From contig DIZI01000015.1 of the NCBI GenBank assembly GCA_002427885.1, forward strand, positions 1 through 27,354: DNA of 27,354 nucleotides, given 5' to 3'. Position numbers and translations under genes: made by a program. The notes under the pieces are model-generated. The model made no database searches. It was given only the letters and a program-made list of their open reading frames with translations, and was not told the origin of the DNA. Shown piece by piece: positions 8,983 to 17,458 of the stretch. The stretch comes from Paludibacter sp. UBA6032 (GTDB lineage Bacteria; Bacteroidota; Bacteroidia; Bacteroidales; Paludibacteraceae). The stretch's first letter is position 1. The number at the start of each line of letters is the position of its first letter.

Positions 8983-11487
8983 ATGAGAAAAGTTTTATAT
9001 CGAAGTATTCTTCTATTTCATTTTATATTTTTGGTTAGCATCATAAATGCTCAATCCATATCTACTCAATATATTGATCTTGCGCAAGTTTTCGCAAATC
9101 CTCCTGAGGCTGCCAAGCCCGGAGTTTTGTGGATGTGGATGGGTTCAAACTTAAGTAAGGAAGGGATTACGAAAGATCTGGAAGCCTTAAAGGAAACCGG
9201 ATTTAACAGAACTACCATGTTTAGCCTGGCAGATGTCACCACTCCTTGGGCAGGTGAAATAAAAAATAGTCCTACACCTGATATTATATCATGGACAGAA
9301 CCTTGGTGGAAACTGGTGCATTATGCTGCCGAAGAATCAAAACGACTGGGAATGGATTTTGGTATGTTTAATGGCCCGAGTTATGAATCGAGTGGTGGAA
9401 CCTGGATAACTCCGGAACTGTCCATGCAGGAAATCTGTTGGTCTAAACAAGAGGTGAAGGGTATGAGTCATGTAGATTTAACCTTGGAACGTCCAAAAGT
9501 AGATCCACGTGCTAATCAAATGTATCCTGTTTACAACCCGGAAACAGATAAAGTTGAAAAACCAGTAATTCCGGCACGTAAAACATATTATAAAGATATT
9601 ATGGTATTGGCAGCTCCGGCCGAAGGCAATGTCCCGACGGACAGTATTATTAACCTCTCGGATAAAATGCAGCCAGATGGTCATTTGGAATGGGATGCAC
9701 CTAATGGGAACTGGATTATATACCGCTTAGGACATACTACGATGGGTACATTGATTCAACCTGCTCAATGGAAAGCTACCGGCTTTGAATGTGATAAAAT
9801 GAGTCAGGAAGCTGTTGATTTTCACATGGATCACGTGATTGGTGAAATCCAAAAACATTTAGGCGATTTAATAGGTACAGGTTTTACACATGTTCATTTC
9901 GATAGTTATGAAGCAGGAACTCCTACCTGGACACCAAAAATGCGTGAGGAATTTTCAAAAAGAAGAGGTTATGATTTAGCACCTTACTTGCTAACCTTTG
10001 CAGGAAGAGAGGTCGGAGGTAAAGAAAATACTGCTAAATTCAAAAATGACTTTGGTGCTACCATAAAAGACTTATACCGTGATATTTATTTTACCACCAT
10101 CTCAAAGAAATTGCATAAAGCAAATCTGAACTTTTTATGCGAACCGTATGGAGGTCCATGGCGTCAGGAAGATATTATGCCTAAAATTGATAAAGTTATG
10201 ACCGAATTCTGGACCCATGGAGGGGTTTTCTCACCTTTTGAACTTGAACCAACTGTATCGGCTTTAAGGAAATCGGGACAGAATATTGTTGAAGCCGAAG
10301 CTTTTACCGGACGTCCGGATGACAGCAAGTGGGATGAAACTCCAATATGGTTAAAACCTATCGGAGATGCGGCATTCTGTGCCGGGGTAAACCGCCTTGT
10401 GTTGCACCGATTTGTGCAGCAACCCTGGGACAATCGTTATCTACCTGGTGCAACCATGGGGCAATGGGGAACACATTTCGATCGAACGCAGACATGGTGG
10501 AAAGCTGCAGGATCGTTGGTTAAGTATTGGCAACGCTGTCAGGCATTATTGCAATGGGGGAAAATTGTTATAAAGACCGACACAGATTTTATTGCAACAA
10601 AAATACAGGGAGAGGTAGAAATCAAATCTATTCATCGGAGTCAGGGCAACAAAAATGTTTATTTTGTTGCGAATACTTCTCATAATAGAGGCTCGGCAAT
10701 TTGTACCTTTAATGTATCAGGAATGCAACCCGAACTTTGGGATCCAGTAACAGGAGAAATGCGTGATTTAACACAATCAACGGATGTCAAGGGTAAAACC
10801 ATTTTGTTGTTGGAGTTTGACGATGCTCAAAGTTTTTTCATTGTTTTCCGAAATAAGGCAAAAAAATCCGGAAGGATTGAAAAAAGTAATTTCCCAATTG
10901 TGAATGAAATCCTAACTATAACCGCACCGTGGCAAGTTAAATTCGATTCAGTTTGGGGTGGTCCGGCTAAACCGGTTACATTTGCAACTCTCGAAGATTG
11001 GACTAAAAATTCTGTCAATGGAATTAAATATTATAGTGGAACAGCAATTTATAACACAGTATTTGATTTGAATTCAATAGCATTTTTAAATAAAGATTCG
11101 GAGGTATACCTGGATTTAGGAAAAGTAAATTGTGTTGCTCGAGTAACTCTTAACCACAAAGACCTTGGATGGGTGTGGACTGCACCATGGAGTGTAAAGT
11201 TGCCTACCGGATTGCTTAAAATGAAAATGAATCAATTGGAGATTAAAGTGTCAAATGTTTGGGCAAACAGGCTTATAGGCGATGAACAGGAGCCTGCCGA
11301 TTGTGAATGGTTACCCGGTCATTTTGGTGGAACTTTTTTGAAGAAATTTCCCGACTGGTTTATTAAGAACGAACAGCGTCCTTCAAAAGGTAGATTCTGT
11401 TTTACCACCTGGAATTATTTTACCAAAGACTCGCCCTTAATTAGTTCAGGTTTGTTAGGACCGGTACAAATAATGGTCGTGAAATAA
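8983..11487 (+). CDS. Secreted GH106-type alpha-L-rhamnosidase
   Basis: The 834-residue protein has a signal peptide MRKVLYRSILLFHF... cleaved near Ile-Asn-Ala-Gln (about 24). The mature part opens with the GH106 signature FANPPEAAKPGVLWMWMG, followed by the ITKDLEALKETGFNRT segment of the catalytic barrel. Family-typical acidic motifs are FDSYEAG (E310) and VEAEAFTG (E437, E439), which contain the probable catalytic or metal-binding acids; I cannot assign each role. A C-terminal galactose-binding-like beta-sandwich (about 680-830) carries VYLDLGKVNCVARV and ends near the LLGPVQI segment. The length is on the short side for GH106. It should remove terminal alpha-L-rhamnose and complements the GH78 enzyme, which uses a different fold. 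It lies 96 bp after the GH31 gene and 122 bp before the third GH29 gene, on the same strand. Confidence 0.88.
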   Translation: MRKVLYRSILLFHFIFLVSIINAQSISTQYIDLAQVFANPPEAAKPGVLWMWMGSNLSKEGITKDLEALKETGFNRTTMFSLADVTTPWAGEIKNSPTPDIISWTEPWWKLVHYAAEESKRLGMDFGMFNGPSYESSGGTWITPELSMQEICWSKQEVKGMSHVDLTLERPKVDPRANQMYPVYNPETDKVEKPVIPARKTYYKDIMVLAAPAEGNVPTDSIINLSDKMQPDGHLEWDAPNGNWIIYRLGHTTMGTLIQPAQWKATGFECDKMSQEAVDFHMDHVIGEIQKHLGDLIGTGFTHVHFDSYEAGTPTWTPKMREEFSKRRGYDLAPYLLTFAGREVGGKENTAKFKNDFGATIKDLYRDIYFTTISKKLHKANLNFLCEPYGGPWRQEDIMPKIDKVMTEFWTHGGVFSPFELEPTVSALRKSGQNIVEAEAFTGRPDDSKWDETPIWLKPIGDAAFCAGVNRLVLHRFVQQPWDNRYLPGATMGQWGTHFDRTQTWWKAAGSLVKYWQRCQALLQWGKIVIKTDTDFIATKIQGEVEIKSIHRSQGNKNVYFVANTSHNRGSAICTFNVSGMQPELWDPVTGEMRDLTQSTDVKGKTILLLEFDDAQSFFIVFRNKAKKSGRIEKSNFPIVNEILTITAPWQVKFDSVWGGPAKPVTFATLEDWTKNSVNGIKYYSGTAIYNTVFDLNSIAFLNKDSEVYLDLGKVNCVARVTLNHKDLGWVWTAPWSVKLPTGLLKMKMNQLEIKVSNVWANRLIGDEQEPADCEWLPGHFGGTFLKKFPDWFIKNEQRPSKGRFCFTTWNYFTKDSPLISSGLLGPVQIMVVK

Positions 11488-11609
11488 TGGAAATATCAAT
11501 TATCATTGCAACATTATATTCTTATACTAGAAAAGAATTTAAATTAGTACTAATTTTTGTAATTTAGATTTCACTATAATCAGTATTTACACTATTAAAA
11601 TTAAAAATC

Positions 11610-12995
11610 ATGAAATGTAGTCACATATCTTTTTCGTTTAAATTTTTCGTCGTTTTTATTATCCTTTTTGGAAATATTACCCCTCAGGTTTTTGCTCAAT
11701 TACCTAAGGAAACAGCTATTCAGAAAACTCAGAGGTTGCAATGGTGGACAGATGCCCGCTTTGGAATGTTCATTCACTGGGGTTTATATTCATTGCCTGC
11801 CCGGCACGAATGGGTACGTAATTTCGAACGTATCACCAACGAAGAATACCAGAAGTATTTTGATATATTTAATCCCGACTTGTATAATCCCAGGGAATGG
11901 GCTAAAATGTGCAAGCAGGCAGGTATGAAGTATGCCATTATTACGACGAAGCATCACGAAGGATTCTGTTTATTCGACTCAAAATATACCGACTATAAAT
12001 CTACTAATACACCTTATGGGAAAGATATAGTGAAAGAATGGGTAGACGCTTTTAGAGCTGAAGGATTGAAAATCGGGTTTTATTATTCTCTTATCGACTG
12101 GCATCACCCTGATTTTACAATAGACAAAAACCATCCACTACGTCAGAATTCCGATTCAGCATACGTTCGTGTTAATAAAGGCCGCGATATGGCTAAGTAC
12201 AGGACTTACCTGAAAAATCAGGTTCGTGAATTACTGAGTAATTATGGTGAAATAAGCATTCTTTGGCTCGATTTTTCGTATCCAGGCAAAAATGGAAAAG
12301 GACACGATGATTGGGATTCGGAAAATTTACTTAAAATGGTACGTCAACTTCAACCCAATATAATTGTAAATAATCGCCTGGATCTTGAAAATGTTGAAGG
12401 TGGTGATGATTTTGTTACCCCTGAACAATTTAAGGTGGCTAACTGGCCTGAAAAAGATGGTAAAAAATTAGCCTGGGAAACCTGCCAGACATTTTCCGGC
12501 TCATGGGGATATAACCGAGACGAAAATACATGGAAAAATACATCTCAGCTATTGGAACTCCTCATCGAAACGGTAAGTAAAGGTGGTAATTTATTACTAA
12601 ATGTTGGTCCAACTGGACGGGGTGCTTTTGATATCCGGGCTCAGGACAGGTTAAATGCTATGGGAGAATGGATGAAATTCAATAGCCGATCCATCTATGG
12701 TTGTACCCAAGCACCTTCCGGTTTTTTGGCTCCTGCTAATACCTTGTTAACCTACAACCCCACTTTAAACAGATTGTATATCCACTTGCTGACTTACCCT
12801 CTGGAACGATTAGTACTTAAAGGAATGGCTGATAAAATAAAATATGTTCAGTTTTTACACGATGCTTCTGAAGTGAAATTTGCCAAGCCACATTGGTCAG
12901 GTTTTACCGATAGCGAAAAAGGGGATCTTGTTCTTGAATTGCCAGTAATAAAACCTGCCGTTGAAATTCCGGTATTGGAAGTGTTTTTAAAATAG
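11610..12995 (+). CDS. Secreted GH29 alpha-L-fucosidase (divergent third copy)
   Basis: This 461-residue GH29 enzyme differs clearly from the tandem pair upstream and belongs to a more conventional branch. A signal peptide ends near Val-Phe-Ala-Gln (about residue 30). The pocket motifs are complete: FGMFIHWG with H56, KHHEGF with H115 and H116 (the family's HHDGF with Glu for Asp), GFYYSLIDWHHPDF, and likely nucleophile D221 in ILWLDFSYPG. The downstream blocks VTPEQF, AWETC and GGNLLLNVGPTGRGAFD are canonical. A short C-terminal beta-domain completes it, with no added CBM. The start codon is preceded by AAAAATC, as for the LamG gene at 16271, and there is no Shine-Dalgarno sequence. A second fucosidase type suggests the substrate carries fucose in more than one linkage, or that one acts on released oligosaccharides. 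That is inference. Confidence 0.92.
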   Translation: MKCSHISFSFKFFVVFIILFGNITPQVFAQLPKETAIQKTQRLQWWTDARFGMFIHWGLYSLPARHEWVRNFERITNEEYQKYFDIFNPDLYNPREWAKMCKQAGMKYAIITTKHHEGFCLFDSKYTDYKSTNTPYGKDIVKEWVDAFRAEGLKIGFYYSLIDWHHPDFTIDKNHPLRQNSDSAYVRVNKGRDMAKYRTYLKNQVRELLSNYGEISILWLDFSYPGKNGKGHDDWDSENLLKMVRQLQPNIIVNNRLDLENVEGGDDFVTPEQFKVANWPEKDGKKLAWETCQTFSGSWGYNRDENTWKNTSQLLELLIETVSKGGNLLLNVGPTGRGAFDIRAQDRLNAMGEWMKFNSRSIYGCTQAPSGFLAPANTLLTYNPTLNRLYIHLLTYPLERLVLKGMADKIKYVQFLHDASEVKFAKPHWSGFTDSEKGDLVLELPVIKPAVEIPVLEVFLK

Positions 12996-13081
12996 TTTAA
13001 TGGGGGCATTATGTAAAGTTTATTTGAATTTTACGTTATTTATAATATTAATCGAAATAAAGTTTAATAAAAATTGTGAAT

Positions 13082-15553
13082 ATGAAATACACAAAAGAAA
13101 TTATTTTTTTTCTATTTTTTCTATTGAATTCCAATATTATCAATTCACAAAATCAAGATATTCTATGGTTCAATAGCCCCGCTAAATATTTTGAAGAAAC
13201 ACTTGTATTAGGAAATGGTAGAATTGGAGCATCGGTATTCGGCGATTGTACCAACGAAAAAATATATTTAAATGAAGCTACTCTATGGTCGGGCGAACCT
13301 GTTAATGCTGCAATGTCACCCGAAGCATATAAAAATATACCAATTATTAGAGATGCTCTAAAAAATAATAATTATGCACTTGCCGATAAATTAAATAAAA
13401 ATGTTCAGGGCACTTTTTCGCAAACGTACTTGCCACTTGGTACACTAAATATCCATTTTAATCAGGTCGGCAAACCAGTAAATTATTATCGTGAATTAAA
13501 TTTGAATAATGCTATTTCAACAGTTAGTTACGAGATTGATGGAGTAAAATTCAAACGTGAATACTTTGTTTCATACCCCGATCAGGTAATGATTATTAAA
13601 CTTTCGAGTACTAAGAAAAACACTTTGAATTTTAACCTACGATTTGAAAGTCTGTTGCAGTATAAAACAACAATACTTTCAAAAACATTGCAGGCTAACG
13701 GTTATGCACCCTATCAATGTGAACCCAATTACCGGAATGTGAAAGATCCGATACGGTTCGACGAAAAAAGAGGAACCCGCTTTACGTCACTTTTCAAGAT
13801 TAAAAACAACGGTGGATCCATTATTCAAACCGATTCAACTATTGGCGTAAAAAATGCAACCGAAACTATTATTTACATTTCAATGGCAACCAGTTTTAAC
13901 GGATTTGATAAAAATCCGGCAACAGAAGGTCTAAACAATTCGGTCATAGCACAAGCGAATTTAAAAAAGGCATATCCACAAAATTATGAAGTACTTAAGT
14001 CGGCACACATTAAAGATTATCAATCGTTTTTCAAAAGAGTAAGTTTAGATTTAGGTCCCTCAAATGCACCAAATCTCCCGGTAAACGAAAGGCTGAAAAG
14101 GTATGCAGAAGGAAAAGAAGATAAAAATCTGGAGATTTTGTATTTTAATTTTGGTCGTTATTTATTGATTTCAAGCTCCAGAACGAAAGGTGTGCCGGCC
14201 AATTTACAAGGGATATGGAATCCATACATTCGTCCACCCTGGAGTAGTAATTACACCTCCAATATTAACCTCGAAGAGAATTATTGGTTAGCCGAAACTA
14301 CCAACCTTTCCGAAATGCAATTGCCTTTAATCGACTTCATTGAAAATATTGCCAAAACCGGTAGTGTGACTGCTAAAACGTTTTACGGTGTCGGTGGTTG
14401 GTGTCTTTGTCACAACACGGACATTTGGGCCATGAGTAATCCGGTCGGAGAATTTGGTCAGGGCGATCCATCGTGGGCTTGCTGGAACATGGGTGGAGCC
14501 TGGATAAGTACACATTTGTGGCAACATTACCAATTTACTGGCGATATTGACTTTTTGAAAAATGAAGCATACCCGTTACTGAAAGGTGCTGCTGAATTTT
14601 GTGTGGAATGGCTGGTGAAGGATGACAAAGGAGATTTCATAACATCGCCATCTACTTCTCCTGAAAACAGGTTCATTACACCTGATGGTTATCAGGGTGC
14701 CACGTTATATGGAGGAACCGCCGATCTGGCTATGATCCGCGAATGTCTGGAACAAACTATAAAAGCATCGAAAGTGCTTAATATTGATACAGAATTCAGA
14801 ACAAAATTAGAATTTACGTTAACGCATTTACATCCGTATCAAATAGGCAAAAAAGGGAATTTACAGGAATGGTATTACGATTGGGAAGATGTGGATCCAC
14901 AACATCGTCATCAGTCTCATTTATTCGGACTTTTTCCGGGATCTCATATTACTCCCGATAAAACGCCTGAATTGGCCAATGCATGTCGCAGAACTCTTGA
15001 AATTAAAGGAGACGAAACAACAGGATGGTCGAAAGGTTGGCGCATAAACCTTTGGGCACGACTCAGGGATGGAAATCATGCTTATAAAATGTATCGCGAA
15101 TTATTGAAATACGTTGAACCTGATGGAGTAAAAACGGATTATGCCCGTGGTGGTGGAACATACCCGAATTTGTTTGATGCACATCCACCTTTTCAAATTG
15201 ATGGAAATTTTGGAGGTACGGCAGCTGTGGCTGAAATGTTACTTCAATCAACCGAAAGTGAAATCAGACTATTACCGGCATTGCCCGATGCATGGGATCT
15301 TGGTGAAGTGAATGGATTAAGGGCCCGTGGAGCATTTGAAGTCTCAATAGTTTGGAACAACAATAAGCTTGTTTCTGCCAAAATTAAATCAATCAAAGGT
15401 AATTCTTGTACCATAATTGCTAAAAATCAGTTTGAAGTAAAAAGTCTTGGTTTGAAAGCATCCAAAATGGAAGATGGATTCTATTCTGTAAGCTTTGAAA
15501 CCAAGGTAGATGAAGTATATCAGTTAAATGCTCTTCATGAAAATATAAATTAG
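13082..15553 (+). CDS. Secreted GH95 alpha-L-fucosidase or alpha-L-galactosidase
   Basis: The protein is 823 residues from the ATG at 13082. A GTG two codons earlier is possible, but the ATG directly begins the signal peptide (cleaved near Ile-Asn-Ser-Gln, about residue 23). The N-terminal beta-domain carries the GH95 signature FEETLVLGNGRIGASVFG with LNEATLWSG. The (alpha/alpha)6 domain contains all four residues equivalent to the characterised Bifidobacterium enzyme: two asparagines in SNINLEENYW (N394, N396), the acid E528 in PSTSPENRF, and D707 in FQIDGNFGG. GH95 enzymes invert alpha-1,2-linked L-fucose, and some act on alpha-L-galactose instead; the sequence alone does not decide. It is the last gene of the + strand glycosidase run, 86 bp after the third GH29 gene. 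No clear terminator hairpin follows it. Confidence 0.92.
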   Translation: MKYTKEIIFFLFFLLNSNIINSQNQDILWFNSPAKYFEETLVLGNGRIGASVFGDCTNEKIYLNEATLWSGEPVNAAMSPEAYKNIPIIRDALKNNNYALADKLNKNVQGTFSQTYLPLGTLNIHFNQVGKPVNYYRELNLNNAISTVSYEIDGVKFKREYFVSYPDQVMIIKLSSTKKNTLNFNLRFESLLQYKTTILSKTLQANGYAPYQCEPNYRNVKDPIRFDEKRGTRFTSLFKIKNNGGSIIQTDSTIGVKNATETIIYISMATSFNGFDKNPATEGLNNSVIAQANLKKAYPQNYEVLKSAHIKDYQSFFKRVSLDLGPSNAPNLPVNERLKRYAEGKEDKNLEILYFNFGRYLLISSSRTKGVPANLQGIWNPYIRPPWSSNYTSNINLEENYWLAETTNLSEMQLPLIDFIENIAKTGSVTAKTFYGVGGWCLCHNTDIWAMSNPVGEFGQGDPSWACWNMGGAWISTHLWQHYQFTGDIDFLKNEAYPLLKGAAEFCVEWLVKDDKGDFITSPSTSPENRFITPDGYQGATLYGGTADLAMIRECLEQTIKASKVLNIDTEFRTKLEFTLTHLHPYQIGKKGNLQEWYYDWEDVDPQHRHQSHLFGLFPGSHITPDKTPELANACRRTLEIKGDETTGWSKGWRINLWARLRDGNHAYKMYRELLKYVEPDGVKTDYARGGGTYPNLFDAHPPFQIDGNFGGTAAVAEMLLQSTESEIRLLPALPDAWDLGEVNGLRARGAFEVSIVWNNNKLVSAKIKSIKGNSCTIIAKNQFEVKSLGLKASKMEDGFYSVSFETKVDEVYQLNALHENIN

Positions 15554-16270
15554 AGTTTAATTGAATTAATTTATATGATTATTTTGATTGACCATCAAAG
15601 AGCTAAATTTCTTTTCTCAGTCGGTCAATTTTGAAAAAAATGTTAATTATTTAATTTATATCATTTTTCTTATTTTGTCCTCTTCAAGTATTAAAATGTC
15701 CTCTTCAATTTTATTACTTATGTATATTTTTGTGACGAATTTATTGAAAACAAACCAACAGGAATATTTTGATATTTACGTTATTGTTCATTTAATATAG
15801 TTTTGGACTCAAAAGCGCACAAATTTAATAGACATTAGGTATTTATATGTTCTTTATCCCTGTCAATGTGTATTGTGAATTTATCATTTAAGGTCAAGTA
15901 AAGTGCAATTGCTTTATGCAATGGTAAAAAAGCTAAGTATGTATTTAAAAGGACAAAAAATAAATACATGAAGTTCACGAATGAAATAAATTCAAAGAAC
16001 TAAACGATTGATATTATAACGATAGGTAATTTAATAACAGAAGAATCGGTTGCCATGGGATTGAAAATTATATTGAAAGCAAAAGAGATGAAAAATAAAA
16101 TCGCTAAGTCTTTAATCGTGTTCCTTTGATCAATGCTCTCTGTTTTAGTATTATATGTCATATGTTGAACAATTATACGATTATTATCACATTACATCAA
16201 AGAAATGGTGTATTATATTATTCTAACTAATTTAAATAAACTCTAATGTCTAACTAAAAATTTAAAAATC
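15554..16270 (+). other. 717-bp gene-free regulatory stretch
   Basis: No convincing gene is present. The stretch holds a 12-nt direct repeat with a -7 box (separate entry). A second exact -7 box, TAGTTTTG, lies at 15798-15805 with a TTTA at 15775-15778 exactly 19 bp upstream. A short open frame at about 16055-16129 (24 codons from ATG) is of doubtful meaning. The AT-rich rest shows no tRNA or strong hairpin. If the promoters serve the LamG gene at 16271, the 5' leader would be roughly 460-530 nt. Confidence 0.6.
15676..15732 (+). promoter_or_regulatory. AraC-type direct repeat overlapping a promoter
   Basis: The 12-mer TGTCCTCTTCAA occurs perfectly at 15676-15687 and 15697-15708, a 21-bp pitch (two helical turns). 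An exact -7 box, TATTTTTG, lies at 15725-15732. The expected -33 position (15702-15705) falls inside the second repeat, and no TTTG is there. This matches how AraC-family dimers bind direct half-sites about 21 bp apart and replace a weak -35. The HTCS at 17459 ends in an AraC-type domain and is the natural candidate to bind here. The pattern is seen directly; the binding is inferred. Confidence 0.55.
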
Positions 16271-17221
16271 ATGAAAAAAAATTATTTACTCGCAATTGCA
16301 CTGTGCCTAACAATATCAGCAGGTGCTCAAACTCTTATTTACTCAAACAACTTTGAAAGTGGTGTTGGTACCGCGACAATAGTGGGCAACGGTCAAATTG
16401 AAACTGTTGCAACTACTGGATTCGGTCATGTGTTTCATAATGCTGCAGGCGGACAAGCTATAAGGGCAAACTATTTATTGTTACCCGCAGATGTGTTAGC
16501 AAATTTACAGACTTCGGGAAGTAAGGAATTATCCATCGCATTTTGGGTAAATAAGAGCACTGCCACTAATAACTGGTGGTCTCCATTATTTTCAGCTTAT
16601 GGTGCAGCTCCGGTTGCCGGAGCAAACTCATGGCCTCTGATGATTCTGCAGTCGCGATTGATTGCACAAGTCAATTGTGCCGGATGGACCGATTTTGCTA
16701 GTGCTGATAATGTGTCTGGCACAAATGCTGAAACTGCCGCCTGGCTGGATGATGTAGCATGGCATTATTTTACTGCGACTTTTACAGAAACTTCTGTTAA
16801 AATATATGTTGATGGTGTGGTAATGAATGCATGGACACTGAACGGTTCAGATGGCCATTCAGTGGGCGGCTTGTTTACAAACGGATCCGATTTGAAATAT
16901 ATCTGTCTGGGCGGAAATCAGGCATGGGATTGGGCCGATCCTGATCCAGCATATATGTATGATGATTTGGCTGTCTATTCCAATGCACTAACAGTTTCGC
17001 AAATCAATGCCATCATGTTAGCCAAAACTACAGCTACCGCATTAAAGCCAATATCTTTAGATACTAACGGCGGATTGATAGGCGAAGAGTTCTTCACCAT
17101 CAACGGTACAAAAGTGGGTTCTGACTATAATAAACTCAAATCTGGTTGCTATATCAAGAAGGCAGTCTACAGCAATGGGGTTATAAAGAGTATCAAAATA
17201 GTAAAAATAGAAGCTCAATAA
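16271..17221 (+). CDS. Secreted LamG-like (concanavalin A-fold) protein
   Basis: This 316-residue protein has a signal peptide, MKKNYLLAIALCLTISAGAQ, cleaved after Ala-Gln, followed by a LamG/Laminin_G_3-type jelly roll (about 22-255). Recognisable parts are the strand LSIAFWVNK, WHYFTATFTETSVKIYVDG in the position where LamG domains read W-H-h-(X)n-h-Y-V-D-G, and the closing strand YMYDDLAVYSNALTVSQINAI. The last 60 residues form a small beta-tail with YIKKAVYSNGVIKSIKIVK, reminiscent of C-terminal tails in exported Bacteroidota proteins; I cannot say it is a true type IX secretion signal. There is no lipobox and no catalytic motif. It sits alone between the glycosidase run and the HTCS, with its own terminator, so a role in glycan binding at the surface or in the periplasm is plausible. 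The exact function is unknown. Confidence 0.75.
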   Translation: MKKNYLLAIALCLTISAGAQTLIYSNNFESGVGTATIVGNGQIETVATTGFGHVFHNAAGGQAIRANYLLLPADVLANLQTSGSKELSIAFWVNKSTATNNWWSPLFSAYGAAPVAGANSWPLMILQSRLIAQVNCAGWTDFASADNVSGTNAETAAWLDDVAWHYFTATFTETSVKIYVDGVVMNAWTLNGSDGHSVGGLFTNGSDLKYICLGGNQAWDWADPDPAYMYDDLAVYSNALTVSQINAIMLAKTTATALKPISLDTNGGLIGEEFFTINGTKVGSDYNKLKSGCYIKKAVYSNGVIKSIKIVKIEAQ

Positions 17222-17268
17222 TTACTTCTACTTTTACTCTTTTAAAATATTTCAAAATATAATATCTG

Positions 17269-17299
17269 AACATCTCTTACTTTGGTAAGAGATGTTTTT
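17269..17299 (+). terminator. Rho-independent terminator of the LamG gene
   Basis: A perfect 12-bp stem (17269-17280 with 17285-17296) around the loop TTTG is followed by a T-run ending at 17299. It lies 48 bp after the LamG stop codon and separates that transcript from the HTCS gene. Confidence 0.85.
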
Positions 17300-17377
17300 A
17301 ATATAATTTTCAAATATTAATATTGTTAGAAATCTGAAATTCAACACGTGTAACCTATTTGTATTAAGCAATATGAA

Positions 17378-17435
17378 TTAATCCACTTATTAACCATTTA
17401 TCCACACTGCAATCGGAATATTTTACTTATTTTCG
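17378..17435 (+). promoter_or_regulatory. Candidate HTCS promoter region with repeated ATCCAC sites
   Basis: TTAATCCAC (17378-17386) and TTTATCCAC (17397-17405) form an imperfect direct repeat at 19-bp pitch. A near -7 box, TATTTTCG (7 of 8 positions counting the free ones), lies at 17428-17435, 23 bp before the HTCS ATG. The second repeat reaches the expected -33 position, so autoregulation is conceivable. The evidence is weak in such AT-rich DNA. Confidence 0.25.
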
Positions 17436-17458
17436 TACCTTACTATTTTAAATAATCA

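Noticed and set aside
202..15553. Fucoidan or sulfated-glycan locus
   Set aside because: No sulfatase or formylglycine-type motif is present, and two rhamnosidase families fit a plant pectic substrate better.
15588..15800. 70-codon open frame on + with a TTG start
   Set aside because: Low-complexity hydrophobic translation rich in Ile, Leu and Ser, no ATG start, and it spans the direct repeat and -7 box; better read as regulatory DNA.
17398..17406. Perfect DnaA box TTATCCACA
   Set aside because: A single exact box is expected by chance, and no cluster, AT-rich unwinding region or dnaA gene is nearby.
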